A stretch of 64,000 bases of DNA from an uncultured Alistipes sp. (lineage in GTDB: Bacteria; Bacteroidota; Bacteroidia; Bacteroidales; Rikenellaceae): contig UQUQ01000005.1 of NCBI GenBank assembly GCA_900544265.1, forward strand, positions 48,707-112,706, written 5' to 3'. Each line of letters starts with the position of its first letter. Positions within the stretch are counted from its first letter, which is position 1. This document shows positions 1 to 8,999 of this stretch, piece by piece. A program made the translations under genes and the position numbers. The notes beneath the pieces were generated by a model. The model searched no databases and was not told the DNA's origin. It was given only the letters and a program-made list of their open reading frames with translations.

Positions 1-305
1 AGCGTCGTTCCGGCGGCTATGGCACGGATGTTCCCCTCCTCGACAACGGCAACCATCCCGTCGCCGGTACTCCAGGTGCAGCTCCTGTCCGTCGCGTTTT
101 CCGGCAGGACCGTCACCTTCACCGGCACGACATCGCCCGGGGCGCAGACAACGCTCTCGGGGTCCACGCGGACGCCCAACACGGCTACCTTTTTCGAGCC
201 GTTGTCTCCGTCCTCCTTCTCGGTGCAGGAGCTCATAAACAACGGAAGCGCCGTCAGCAGCCACACGGCGGCGCACAGGCGGAGTGTGAATCCAAATTGT
301 TTCAT
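1..305 (-). CDS. Big_2-type Ig-like domain lipoprotein, 5' part only
   Basis: Reading leftward from ATG at 305, about 101 codons are present and the rest lies beyond the window edge. Residues 1-26 form a signal peptide with a hydrophobic core, followed by a lipobox FMSSC with Cys27, so a lipoprotein is expected. After an acidic linker, residues from about 42 on (VLGVRVDPESVVCAPGDVV, then TWSTGDGMVAVVEEGNIRA) match the bacterial Ig-like group 2 fold, common in surface lipoproteins of gut Bacteroidetes. The function of the full protein cannot be told from this fragment. A TATATTTG -7 element lies just upstream. Confidence 0.8.
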   Translation of the reverse strand, partial: MKQFGFTLRLCAAVWLLTALPLFMSSCTEKEDGDNGSKKVAVLGVRVDPESVVCAPGDVVPVKVTVLPENATDRSCTWSTGDGMVAVVEEGNIRAIAAGTT

Positions 306-694
306 GTGTAGATCTGTTTGAGTGAGTATGTTTCAAATATACGAAAATATCCCTTTTCGGAGAAATGCTGCCGGACAAAAAGGATCAAAAGAGTTTGCCG
401 CGAGCCTTCGGCAACCTAAACCGCCGGTCCCGCGACCGGAAAATCAACAACTTCGATCCCTTGCGGCTGCCGGATACGGAGCATCATGAGCCGGTTCAAC
501 TGATGAGGACCACAGGACGTTGCGAGCCGCCGCAGCCCGAGGGCCTGTGCCGTATATTGACGCCCGACGGACCGGACAAGAAGGGAGCGGGCCTCCAACT
601 TGTATCTGCCGGGATCGGGAACCTGTCATCCCGACAACGCCAGGCATAGGGGCATGCCCTTTCCAAAACCGGATCTGTTTGTCGGGGTTGTCTG
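306..694. other. Intergenic region, no supportable gene
   Basis: About 390 bases between the lipoprotein gene and the S41 peptidase gene. Short open frames exist on both strands but none has a recognisable product or start context. A small GC-rich inverted repeat (CCGGTC/GACCGG) lies around 425-440. On the minus strand the longest frame could be a decayed coding remnant, but I recognise nothing in it. Confidence 0.4.
334..341 (-). promoter_or_regulatory. -7 promoter element of the Big_2 lipoprotein gene
   Basis: On the minus strand TATATTTG matches the Bacteroidetes -7 consensus TAnnTTTG exactly, 28 bp before the start codon. I see no clear TTG -33 element at the usual spacing. Confidence 0.5.
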
Positions 695-2392
695 TCAGAT
701 ACCGGCACCGTTCAGATAGTCGATTGCCGCCTGCATCTGCTCGTCTCGGCCTTGCATCAACCCTTCGGCTGTCGGCTCAACCACCATGTCAATCTTCACG
801 CCGTGGCGCTGGGCGTTCTGCCCGTCGGGATAGTATACGCCGAGACCGGTGAGGTTGAATGCCGCATACGGCAGCTGGACACGCGTTCCATTTCCGTCGG
901 CTCCGGCCGTTTGACTGCCAATCGTCATGGCTCCCGGAATTGTTTGCAGGAACATGGTAAAGTATTCGGACATCGACTGCGAACAGGCGTCGACCAGCAG
1001 TACAACCCGCCCCCTGAAAAGCCGATCGGGATCGAACGTCCGGGCTGTTGACTGCACCCTGCGCGTCGCGGTTCCCGGAATATCCGCCAGCGGCAGCAGT
1101 ATGGCAATTGCCTCCCGGGCCTCGGAAAAGAGGTATTTGGGAAGCATATCGTGAATTACATTGTAGTCGGCAGGATATGCCCGCATGTCGATAATCAGTT
1201 TGTCATGCTCTTGCAGAAAATCTTCGAGCCTGCTTTCGTCGGCGCACGTGAGTGTGCCGATGCGGATGCAGGCCACGCCATCCGCCACCTCTTCAAACGT
1301 CGGCTTTTCGGGTGTATACAGGCTTGTGTAGATTCGTCCGACAAACTCCTCTCCGTCGACCGTAGGGAGGATTGACGTGCGAATCTCCCCGTTGCTCCGA
1401 TACTCGACCTGCACCTCGTTCCGTGCCGTCAGCAGTGATGCATAGGAGCCGTCGCGCATGAGTGAAGCGCTATTGGAGTGCGGTATATAGGGCGTGAGAG
1501 CCGCCAGCCGGTCGACGGGTCTATGGCCGTCGATGAGGAGAATCTCGTCGCCGACACGGAAATCATTGGGTACAAGCGTACAGGTATCCGTAACGAACAG
1601 ACGCTCTTCGGCAAAGCGGCATACGACGGGTGCAAATCGTCCGCCGAAGAGCGGGATAAACCACGAATTGACATGCGTATCGCACAGTTCGGATACCATG
1701 CGGGAATAGAGCGCCATAAAGTTGACCGAACGGTCGAATGCCATGGCCGTATAGTCAGAAAGCACCTCGTCCCACGGACGGTCCGTTAGATTGCGGTTGG
1801 GGGAATAGCTGTCGACGGCATTCCAGAATTTGGCCACACCGAGCAGTCTGTATGCGATGTCTTCGTCCGGAATATCGGTATATTCCGGTTCGACGTATGA
1901 GACATTGACGGGAGTCTGTTCAACATAACAGTTTTTGCCCGGATCGGCCTGACGTATTTCAGACAACAGGCGGCTTAAAGGCTTTCCGAGAAGCAGCGTG
2001 TCGGAAATCCATCCGAAGTCGTTGAAGACCTCGAGCCGCTCGTTGTGGTCGGCACGTACGGAAAAGGGTCCCAACGCGGCAATCCAGTCAGCATATATTC
2101 CGTTGTGTGTCGAGTCCGGCGCATGAAGGATGCGGTTCAGAAGGGTGAAATATTCGGCATCCGCATCCAATGATTTATCGGAAAAAGCAGGATGGTGATA
2201 TTTGACAAAACCCCAGATTCGGGCAACCTGTACCGCAGCGGCGAGTTGTGCGCTGTCGGGTGTCTCGGGGAGTGTCAGCTCCGCCCGAGCCTCCTCTGCC
2301 GAAAGTGATTTTACGGAGCCCCCTCCGCAACAAACGAATGCAAGGGCAAGGGTGAGAAGAGCGGTCGGGAAGGTGAACAGGGCTCTTTTCAT
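695..2392 (-). CDS. S41 family peptidase, exported
   Basis: 565 residues. The N-terminus is a signal peptide ending in Cys-Cys-Gly (residues 21-23), possibly a lipoprotein site. The C-terminal third carries the S41 core: residues about 469-476 ACSQSMSE hold the presumed nucleophile Ser, followed by IGSQTAGADGNGTRVQLP. In C-terminal processing proteases that second segment holds a catalytic Lys in a GKG context; here there is no Lys, so a tricorn/IRBP-like mechanism or altered activity is possible. The N-terminal segment with RIWGFVKYHHPAF is typical of Bacteroidetes S41 lipoproteins. Expected to act in the periplasm or at the cell surface; the substrate is unknown. It appears to be a single-gene unit, 35 bases after the thioesterase gene. 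Confidence 0.85.
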   Translation of the reverse strand: MKRALFTFPTALLTLALAFVCCGGGSVKSLSAEEARAELTLPETPDSAQLAAAVQVARIWGFVKYHHPAFSDKSLDADAEYFTLLNRILHAPDSTHNGIYADWIAALGPFSVRADHNERLEVFNDFGWISDTLLLGKPLSRLLSEIRQADPGKNCYVEQTPVNVSYVEPEYTDIPDEDIAYRLLGVAKFWNAVDSYSPNRNLTDRPWDEVLSDYTAMAFDRSVNFMALYSRMVSELCDTHVNSWFIPLFGGRFAPVVCRFAEERLFVTDTCTLVPNDFRVGDEILLIDGHRPVDRLAALTPYIPHSNSASLMRDGSYASLLTARNEVQVEYRSNGEIRTSILPTVDGEEFVGRIYTSLYTPEKPTFEEVADGVACIRIGTLTCADESRLEDFLQEHDKLIIDMRAYPADYNVIHDMLPKYLFSEAREAIAILLPLADIPGTATRRVQSTARTFDPDRLFRGRVVLLVDACSQSMSEYFTMFLQTIPGAMTIGSQTAGADGNGTRVQLPYAAFNLTGLGVYYPDGQNAQRHGVKIDMVVEPTAEGLMQGRDEQMQAAIDYLNGAGI

Positions 2393-2427
2393 TTGTCAGT
2401 ATATTTGCTGTTGGAACATTGTGCAGC

Positions 2428-2841
2428 CTACTCCTCGGTCCAGTGGGCACGGATCAGGTCGAGGTACCACTCCGGACAGCGGCACGGACGGCGCGTATCG
2501 CTGTGGATGAAGCCCAGCTGCGTCATGCCGGTGTTGATGAGCTGTCCCTGCTCGTTGTAGATTTCGTAGAAGAAGTTGATGCGCGTCGTGGGCAGCTCCC
2601 GGAGGATAATCCGTACGGTGAGCAGTTCGTCGTAGTAGGCCGGCTTGCGGTACTTCGACTGCACCTCGAGGATCGGCATCATGATCCCCCGCTTCTCCAC
2701 CTCGGCGAAGGACATGCCCAGAGCGCGCAGCATCTCGCTGCGGGCCGCTTCGTAGTAGCAGATGTAGTTCGAGTGGTGGCAGATGCCCATCTGATCGGTG
2801 TGCTTGTACCACACGCGGATTTTGCAATCGTGGCTTATCAT
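2428..2841 (-). CDS. Acyl-CoA thioesterase, YbgC/FadM-type hotdog fold
   Basis: 137 residues, the normal length for a single hotdog domain. Residues 9-26 (RVWYKHTDQMGICHHSNY) correspond to the YbgC/4-hydroxybenzoyl-CoA thioesterase signature, in which an Asp (here Asp16) and a following His-x-Asn-Tyr segment form the active site. The middle strand KYRKPAYYDELLTVR is also typical. The family hydrolyses acyl-CoA thioesters in the cytoplasm; chain-length preference cannot be read from sequence. Last gene of the dnaN-rex gene run, about 90 bases after the RibF-like gene. Confidence 0.85.
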   Translation of the reverse strand: MISHDCKIRVWYKHTDQMGICHHSNYICYYEAARSEMLRALGMSFAEVEKRGIMMPILEVQSKYRKPAYYDELLTVRIILRELPTTRINFFYEIYNEQGQLINTGMTQLGFIHSDTRRPCRCPEWYLDLIRAHWTEE

Positions 2842-2931
2842 CTTGTAACTGTTTTGTGTGCTTCTTTTTCCTGAAGACGGAAATTCCGCCTTACGCCCGG
2901 ACCCGTCACACGGCGGCCGCTGCCACCCGGC

Positions 2932-3525
2932 TTACCTTACGTGCTTCTCCGGGGTGCAGCTTCGGCGGACGCTCTCGCTTACCGGATGCCCGAGCAGCCG
3001 CTCGGCCTCGGCTATCCGGCCTTCGGCAATCAGCCGGCGGATGACCGTCGAGCTGACATGCTCGCCGCCGACCTCGCACTCGTCGACCCGGACGACGCGC
3101 AGGCCAAGTCCGGCTATGGCGTCGCTGCCGATGCGGTCGTGCCCGAAGCGGTGGTCGTAGCCCACGACCAGCGTCCGGGCGCCGAGGCGGCGCAGCAGGT
3201 ATTCGCGGACGAACTCCTCGCCCGACAGGGCGCTGAACGTCCGGTCGAAGGGGATGACGATCACGTTGTCGACGCCCAGCGTCTCCAGCAGCCGGACCTT
3301 CTCGTCGAGCGTCGTCAGGAGCAGCAACCCTTCGGCGCGCCCCAGCGTGATGCGCGGATGGGGCTCGAAGGTCAGCACGATGCTCTCGCCTCCGGAGCTC
3401 CGGGCCTCTGCCACGAGCCGGTCGATCAGGGCCCGATGGCCGAGATGCACGCCGTCGTAGGAGCCGACGGTAACCACCGGACGGGTGAATTGCGGCAGGG
3501 AGTCGAATCCGTGGAAAACCCTCAT
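2932..3525 (-). CDS. RibF-like FMN adenylyltransferase, no kinase domain
   Basis: 197 residues. All FAD synthetase (FMN adenylyltransferase) motifs are present: GSYDGVHLGH at 21-30, TFEPHPR, GYDHRFG, and VSSTVIRRLIAEGRI near the C-terminus, followed by LLGHPV. Bifunctional RibF is usually about 310 residues, with a C-terminal riboflavin kinase domain of about 120 residues. This protein stops just after the LLGHP linker, and the 90 bases that follow hold no kinase coding sequence. It should therefore make FAD from FMN and ATP, but not FMN from riboflavin. It sits 25 bases after rex. The start is the ATG giving MRVFHGFDSL. Confidence 0.88.
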   Translation of the reverse strand: MRVFHGFDSLPQFTRPVVTVGSYDGVHLGHRALIDRLVAEARSSGGESIVLTFEPHPRITLGRAEGLLLLTTLDEKVRLLETLGVDNVIVIPFDRTFSALSGEEFVREYLLRRLGARTLVVGYDHRFGHDRIGSDAIAGLGLRVVRVDECEVGGEHVSSTVIRRLIAEGRIAEAERLLGHPVSESVRRSCTPEKHVR

Positions 3526-3550
3526 TCCAAATTTATTGCGTTATGTCGCC

Positions 3551-4204
3551 TCATGAGTTGCTGGAGTTCTCCTCGTTCTCCTTGACAAAGTAGGCGACCT
3601 TTTCGAGCAGTGTCGTGATGTCGTAGTTCTCGACGACGATGCCCTGCGGGAAGTTGAGCGGCGTGGAGGTGAAGTTCAGCACCCCCTTGATGCCGGCATT
3701 GATGATCGGCAGGACGAGCTGCGGCGCCACCTTCGTCGGCGACGAGACGACAACGATGCTGATGTCCTTGTCCTCGACAACCTCCTCGAAGGTATCCATG
3801 TGGTAGCATGGGATGCCGTCGATGATCTTGCCGACCTTCTCGGGGTCGACGTCGAACGAGGCCGTGATCTTCAGCTTCAGCCCCTTGCCGTTGAAATATT
3901 TGGTGATTGCCTGTCCGAGGTGTCCCATACCCAGGACGGCGATGTTCATCGGCGTGGGGCTGTCGAGAATCTTGCTGATGTACTCGATGAGCACCTGCAC
4001 GTCGTAACCCTTCTTCGTGTCGCTCGAAAAGCCGATGAGCATCAGGTCGCGCCGCACCTGCACGGCCGTGATGCCGTGAATGCCGGCCAGCACGTGCGAG
4101 AAGATGTGCGTGATGCCCTGCTTGTGGCTGGCGAGCAGCGTGCGGCGGTACTCGCTCAACCGTTCGATGGTCTTTTCGGGGATTCCGTTGGTTAAAGCTC
4201 CCAT
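3551..4204 (-). CDS. rex: Redox-sensing transcriptional repressor Rex
   Basis: I chose the internal ATG at 4204, giving 217 residues that begin MGALTNGIPEKTIERLSEYRR, the usual start of the Rex winged helix. An upstream ATG at 4264 would run far into the previous gene. The NAD(H)-binding Rossmann motif AVLGMGHLGQAI and the later VSSPTKVAPQLV and NFTSTPLNFP are classic Rex features. Rex senses the NADH/NAD+ ratio and releases operators of fermentation and respiration genes when NADH rises. The gene starts 11 bases after the LysM gene ends, so it is probably cotranscribed. No Rex operator is evident nearby. Confidence 0.95.
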   Translation of the reverse strand: MGALTNGIPEKTIERLSEYRRTLLASHKQGITHIFSHVLAGIHGITAVQVRRDLMLIGFSSDTKKGYDVQVLIEYISKILDSPTPMNIAVLGMGHLGQAITKYFNGKGLKLKITASFDVDPEKVGKIIDGIPCYHMDTFEEVVEDKDISIVVVSSPTKVAPQLVLPIINAGIKGVLNFTSTPLNFPQGIVVENYDITTLLEKVAYFVKENEENSSNS

Positions 4205-4215
4205 AAGCCGATATC

Positions 4216-6045
4216 TTATTCGATCGTTATCGTAAAGTCCTTGTTGTAGTTCACGCGCATCCACTCCTGGTTGACATGGTTGTGGCTGCCCTCGCCCTGC
4301 CGGAAACGGTAGGTGCTCTGCAGCGGCGTGTAGCGCCGGTCCTCCATGTCGTACTCGATGTCATTGTACATCGCCGGGCAGAAGATCACGGCGGCGTCGT
4401 AACCCCGGTAGGAGTAGAGCGTCGGCAGCGCCCCGAAGGCCCGGATGTAGTCGCGGTCGAACTGCGCGACGACCTCGGCGTCGCGCTTGGCATGGTAGGT
4501 CGAGATGAAGACCAGCCGGTCCTTGAAGAACATCGCCCGGTCGAGGTTGTTGAAGCGGTTCCAGCGGGCGTTGCCCAGCACGACGAAGCGGGGCGGCGTG
4601 CGGCCGCGGCTCGTGAGGTTCGTGTCGGCCGAGGCAAGGGCCGCAAGGATGCGGTCGACCTCGACCTCGTTGTCGGACAGGATGATGAAGAGGTTGTCGT
4701 CGTCGTTTTCGAGCAGCGGCGTCAGGTCGCTCGGGCTGTTTTCGCGGGCGTTCGACGGGTGCTCGTACTGATAGGTGTGGCGCGTCCGGGGCGTGTCGCC
4801 CAGCTGCGTCAGGATTTCGCGCTCGAACTCCCGGTCGGTGCTGCCCGTATAGATCAGCGTCACGCGCCGCCCGCCGTGCAGCAGGTCGGCCACCTTGTCG
4901 TACTTGTGCGCCGGATCGGGAGCCAGCTGGAAGAGTACGTCGCTGTTCATGCGCGTGATGTGGGCCAGCGGCGAGACAACGGGAACGTGCCGCTGCTCGG
5001 CAAAGCGGATCACGGGATAGAGCCCCTCTTCGTAGACCGGGCCGACGATCAGGTCGGTCGCGGCGAACTCCTCCGATCCGACGATCGTGCGGATGCGCGC
5101 CGTATCGCGCGCCGTATTGTAAAGATGCAGGTTGACCGAATAGCCGCGGGCCTTCACGCTGTCGAGTCCCAGCAGGAATCCCTGATAGAACTCCAGGTAG
5201 TTGGCGTTGGGCTGGCCGTTGACGGCCAGCGGCAGCAGCAGCGCGACGTCGAGCGGCTGGTCGGAACGCAGCGCCCGGAAGTTGATCTCCTCGACCCGCT
5301 CGTCGATGAACCGTCCGGCGTCCGCCGGCAACGACAGCGTATCGGCCAGGTCGGCGGCAGGCTCGGGCGACGCCTCGCCCGGCACCTTGATCATGGCTCC
5401 GGCCTTCAGATCGGCAGCTTTCAGCCCGCCGTTGAGCCGTCCCAGCTCCTCCTCGGTGATGCCGAAGCGGCGCGAAAGCGAATAGAAGGTCTCGCCCGGG
5501 TGGACGATATGGTACGACGTGCCCGCCTCGGCCACGCTGTTGAGCGAATTGCGGTAGGCCTCCCACTGCTGCTGTGTGCCGGCCTCGTCCTCCGATCCGA
5601 TCTGCTTCCTGCGGATCAGGATGCGCTCGCCCAACCGCAGGTGGATCGGGTCGAGTGTCGGATTGTCCTCGATGATCGTCTGGATCGGGATTTCGTACCG
5701 CCGCGAAATGGCGTAGAGCGTCTCGCCCTTCTCTACCGTATGGAAGTCGAAGGTCCGGCGCAGCTTGCGGTCGGGCAGCTGTTCGGAGACGCGCGCCACG
5801 AAGGGAATCTTGAGGACGGCCGAGGCCTTCAGTCCGTCGGCCGCCGAGGGGTTGTTCTCCAGGATGACCTTTTCGCTCACGTTGTAGCTCTTCGACAGCG
5901 CATAGAGCGTCTCACCCGGCTGCACGGTGTGGACATAGTATTTCGCCCCGTTGATGTAGACGATCGTCGGGGACTTCTCCGCCGCCGGGGCGCAGAGGCA
6001 CCAGAGGGCGAACAGGGCGGTCAGGCAGAGTCGCTTCATCGTCAT
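4216..6045 (-). CDS. LysM protein with periplasmic binding-like domain
   Basis: 609 residues. A signal peptide (MTMKRLCLTALFALWCLCAPA) is followed by three LysM repeats at about 36-80, 99-145 and 178-222, each with the HTVxPGETLYxLS pattern, so binding to peptidoglycan is expected. From about 260 (LDVALLLPLAVNGQP) to the end it resembles a type 1 periplasmic binding fold as in amino-acid ABC substrate-binding proteins. Its stop-free 4-base overlap (ATGA) with the exonuclease gene upstream suggests translational coupling. A second ATG 6 bases downstream could be the start. The role is unknown; an envelope sensor or wall-associated scaffold is an inference. Confidence 0.85.
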   Translation of the reverse strand: MTMKRLCLTALFALWCLCAPAAEKSPTIVYINGAKYYVHTVQPGETLYALSKSYNVSEKVILENNPSAADGLKASAVLKIPFVARVSEQLPDRKLRRTFDFHTVEKGETLYAISRRYEIPIQTIIEDNPTLDPIHLRLGERILIRRKQIGSEDEAGTQQQWEAYRNSLNSVAEAGTSYHIVHPGETFYSLSRRFGITEEELGRLNGGLKAADLKAGAMIKVPGEASPEPAADLADTLSLPADAGRFIDERVEEINFRALRSDQPLDVALLLPLAVNGQPNANYLEFYQGFLLGLDSVKARGYSVNLHLYNTARDTARIRTIVGSEEFAATDLIVGPVYEEGLYPVIRFAEQRHVPVVSPLAHITRMNSDVLFQLAPDPAHKYDKVADLLHGGRRVTLIYTGSTDREFEREILTQLGDTPRTRHTYQYEHPSNARENSPSDLTPLLENDDDNLFIILSDNEVEVDRILAALASADTNLTSRGRTPPRFVVLGNARWNRFNNLDRAMFFKDRLVFISTYHAKRDAEVVAQFDRDYIRAFGALPTLYSYRGYDAAVIFCPAMYNDIEYDMEDRRYTPLQSTYRFRQGEGSHNHVNQEWMRVNYNKDFTITIE

Positions 6046-6812
6046 TTCGTCGTTTTGTCGCGCATGCGGATCTCCGTAATCACCTTCTTCGTGTAGAGCG
6101 GGAAGTCACCGTTCATCATCCAGGCGTAGTAGCTCGGTTCGATGCGGAAAATCTCCGCCACCGAACGTCCCTTGTACTTGCCGAACCCGAAGACCTCCTC
6201 GCCCCGCTCGTTGTAGAGGATGCGCCCGGCATAGTCGGCGCACTCGCCGCGCGCGGAGTATTCGGCCAGTGCGTCGACGTCGTTCCGCAGGTCGGGATAG
6301 CGGTCCAGCTGCGCCTGCAGCACCTCGTAGGTGGCCAGCGTGTCGGCCTCGGCCGAGTGGGCGTCGTCGAGCTCCTTGTCGCAGTAGAACTTGTAGGCCG
6401 CCACGAGCGTGCGCTGCTCCTTCTTGTGAAAGATGTTCTGCACGTCGATGAACTTGCGGCGCTTGAAGTCCACGTCCACCCCGGCACGCAGGAACTCCTC
6501 GACGAGCACCGGCAGGTCGAAGCGGTTGGAATTGAAACCGCCGAAGTCGCAGCCGCGGATGAACTGTTCGAGCGACTTGGCGACCTGCGCGAAGGTCGGG
6601 CAATCCTTCACATCCTCGTCGGTGATGCCGTGAACGGCCGTCGCCTCGGCGGGAATGTGCATCCCGGGGTTGAGCCGCCGCGTCTTGCGGATCTCCTCGC
6701 CGTCGGGCATCACCTTGACCATCGAAATCTCGACGATGCGGTCGCGTGCCGTATCCACGCCGGTCGTCTCGAGGTCGAAGAAGATGATCGGGCGCTTGAG
6801 GTTCAACTTCAT
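6042..6812 (-). CDS. DEDDh 3'-5' exonuclease, DnaQ-like
   Basis: 256 residues. Exo I motif FFDLETTG at 11-18, Exo II in GCDFGGFNSNRFDLPVL, and Exo III HSAEADTLATYEVL, the His-x4-Asp form. The C-terminal 60 residues (GFGKYKGRSVAEI, then YYAWMMNGDFP) form a small exonuclease X-type C-terminal domain. The gene lies 11 bases after dnaN, which suits a DNA repair or proofreading-type nuclease working with the clamp. It could also act on RNA, as other family members do. Confidence 0.9.
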   Translation of the reverse strand: MKLNLKRPIIFFDLETTGVDTARDRIVEISMVKVMPDGEEIRKTRRLNPGMHIPAEATAVHGITDEDVKDCPTFAQVAKSLEQFIRGCDFGGFNSNRFDLPVLVEEFLRAGVDVDFKRRKFIDVQNIFHKKEQRTLVAAYKFYCDKELDDAHSAEADTLATYEVLQAQLDRYPDLRNDVDALAEYSARGECADYAGRILYNERGEEVFGFGKYKGRSVAEIFRIEPSYYAWMMNGDFPLYTKKVITEIRMRDKTTK

Positions 6813-6823
6813 TTCGGGTGTCG

Positions 6824-7948
6824 TTAGGCGTTTATCATCATCGGCATGAGCAGCATGAGCGTCGAGCTGGTCTGCTTGTCGTCATAGACCGGCTTGAAGA
6901 CGCCGGCGCGCGTCGAGTCGGCCAGTTCGATCACCACCGTCGGGGTCTCCATGTTCGAGAGGATCTCGACCAGGAACGTCGACTTGAAGCCGATCGAAAG
7001 GGGCTGTCCGTCGTAACTGCACGAGATCGTCTCGTTGGCCGACACCGAGAAGTCGATGTCCTGGGCCGTGAGCGTGATGCGGTTGTCGGCGATGTCCATG
7101 CGGATGAGGTTCGTCGTGGGGTTCGAGCAGACGGCCACACGCTTGATGCCGTTGACCAGCTCGATGCGGTCGACGAGCACCTTGTTGGGGTTGTTGGCCG
7201 GGATGACGGCGTTGTAGTTCGGGTAGTTGCCCTCGATCAGACGGCAGACGAGCGTGTGGCTCTTCAGGCGGAACATGGCGTTCTTCGAGTCGAAGCTCAC
7301 GTCGATGGCGTCCTCCTCCTTGAGCAGCACCGACTTGAGCAGGTTGGCGGGCTTCTTCGGCAGGATGAACGAGGCGCTCACCTCGTTCTCGCACTCCGAC
7401 TCGTACTTGACCAGCTTGTGGGCGTCCGTGCCGACGAAGGTGAGCGAGGAGGGCTGCAGGTTGATGTAGATGCCGTTCATCACGGGACGCAGCTCGTCGT
7501 CGGCCGTGGCGAAGATCGTCTTGTTGATGCCGTTGACGAGCGTGTCGACATCCAGACGCAGCTCCTTGCGCTCGGCGTTGAGCTGCGGGACGGCCGGATA
7601 GCTCACGGCACTGGCGCCCGGAATCGAGAGCGAGCCGCTCTTCCAGCTGATCTTGATCTCCCAGCTGGCGCCGTTGACGTCGATTGTCAGCGGCAGCTCG
7701 GGAAACTCCTTCAGCGAGTCGAGCATCAGCTTGGCCGGGGCCGCGATCGTGCCCTCGCTCTCGACGCTGTCGACGGTGATCGACCCCACGAGCGTGGTTT
7801 CGAGGTCCGAGGTGGTGACCTTCAGCTCGTCGCCGTTGAGCTCCATGAGGAAGTAGTCGAGAATGGGCAGCGTGTTCTTATTGCTGATTACCTTGCCGGT
7901 CGTTGCCAGGAGCGACAACAGGGCCGAACTGGATACGGTGAATTTCAT
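6824..7948 (-). CDS. dnaN: DNA polymerase III sliding clamp, beta subunit
   Basis: 374 residues, the normal length for the beta clamp. It starts MKFTVSSSALLSLLATTGKVI and has the three repeated clamp domains, with family segments such as NTLPILDYFLMEL, RRLIEGNYPNY (here CRLIEGNYPNYNAVIP) and a C-terminus ending SSTLMLLMPMMINA. The ring encircles DNA and tethers the replicative polymerase. It is the first gene of the minus-strand run dnaN - exonuclease - LysM - rex - ribF-like - thioesterase. Confidence 0.97.
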   Translation of the reverse strand: MKFTVSSSALLSLLATTGKVISNKNTLPILDYFLMELNGDELKVTTSDLETTLVGSITVDSVESEGTIAAPAKLMLDSLKEFPELPLTIDVNGASWEIKISWKSGSLSIPGASAVSYPAVPQLNAERKELRLDVDTLVNGINKTIFATADDELRPVMNGIYINLQPSSLTFVGTDAHKLVKYESECENEVSASFILPKKPANLLKSVLLKEEDAIDVSFDSKNAMFRLKSHTLVCRLIEGNYPNYNAVIPANNPNKVLVDRIELVNGIKRVAVCSNPTTNLIRMDIADNRITLTAQDIDFSVSANETISCSYDGQPLSIGFKSTFLVEILSNMETPTVVIELADSTRAGVFKPVYDDKQTSSTLMLLMPMMINA

Positions 7949-8005
7949 GGTGTGTATCGGTTTGTTTGATCGTTGTTGAATTTTCGGTTGCGGTTGCGTG
8001 CGGGG

Positions 8006-8884
8006 TTATTCGAGCACGGCGAGCTTGTCGAGCGCCGTGGAGATCATCCGCCGCACGAAGGGTTTGTAGTCGGTGCAGGCATCCAGGGCGATGCGCTGCG
8101 CGATGATCGTGCAGATCGTGGCGGCGCGGTGTCCCATCAGGGCGGCCAGGCCGGCCAGCGCCGAACCCTCCATCTCGAAGTTGGTGATGCGGCGTCCGTG
8201 GTAGTCGAACGACTCGATCTTCTCGTTCAGGTGCACATCCTGCGGTTCGAGACGCACCCAGCGGCCCTGCGGGGCGTAGAAGCCCGGCGCGGCGACGGTG
8301 ATACCCTCGCGCGTGACGTCGCGGAAGTGCTCGAAGAGCGTGCGGTCGGCGTCGATGAAGTAGGGTTTCGGCAGCAGCTCGTTCCAGCCCGTGTGGGCCA
8401 TGAAGGCCTTTTCGATCTCGAGGTCGCAGACATCGTTGCGCCCCTTGTAGTAGTTGAGCAGGCCGTCGAAGCCCACCGACGTGCGCGAGAAGACCATCTC
8501 GCCCACGCGTATGTCGGGCTGGATGGCACCCGAGGTGCCGAGCCGCACGAGCGTCAGCTGCCGCTTGACGGCCTTCTCCTGCCGCGTGGCGAAGTCCACG
8601 TTGGCCAGTGCGTCGAGCTCCGTGACGCTGATGTCGATGTTGCCGATGCCGATGCCCGTCGAGAGGACCGTCATGCGTTTTCCCTTATAGGTACCCGTCA
8701 CGGTATTGAATTCGCGGTTCGAGACGTGGCACTCCTGCGAGTCGAAATGCTCGGCCACGAGGGCCACACGTCCGGGGTCGCCGACCAGGATCACCGTGTC
8801 GGCAAGCTGCTCGGGAAGCAGGTGCAGGTGGAAGATCGAACCGTCGTCGTTGATAATCAATTCGGAAGCGGGAATAGTTCTCAT
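8006..8884 (-). CDS. Nucleoside phosphorylase, uridine phosphorylase type
   Basis: 292 residues. The phosphate-binding GDPGRV is at 36-41, with STGIGIGNIDI, VRLGTSGAIQPDI and the ribose-binding FEMEGSALAGLA further on, the pattern of the uridine/purine nucleoside phosphorylase superfamily. It should release the base from a nucleoside with phosphate, giving ribose-1-phosphate for salvage. The base preference is uncertain. The gene diverges from glmM across a 115-base AT-rich gap. Confidence 0.88.
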   Translation of the reverse strand: MRTIPASELIINDDGSIFHLHLLPEQLADTVILVGDPGRVALVAEHFDSQECHVSNREFNTVTGTYKGKRMTVLSTGIGIGNIDISVTELDALANVDFATRQEKAVKRQLTLVRLGTSGAIQPDIRVGEMVFSRTSVGFDGLLNYYKGRNDVCDLEIEKAFMAHTGWNELLPKPYFIDADRTLFEHFRDVTREGITVAAPGFYAPQGRWVRLEPQDVHLNEKIESFDYHGRRITNFEMEGSALAGLAALMGHRAATICTIIAQRIALDACTDYKPFVRRMISTALDKLAVLE

Positions 8885-8999
8885 AAATCTCTCGTTTTAA
8901 TTTCCATAATTGGCATAAAAGTAATATATTTACCTCGAATATCAAAACTTCGGAGCGAAATTTTCTTTTAATATAAGTATCGATCAAACCCAACAAACC

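Noticed and set aside
365..649. 94-codon plus-strand frame downstream of the Big_2 lipoprotein start
   Set aside because: No recognisable product, no promoter, and no conserved motif.
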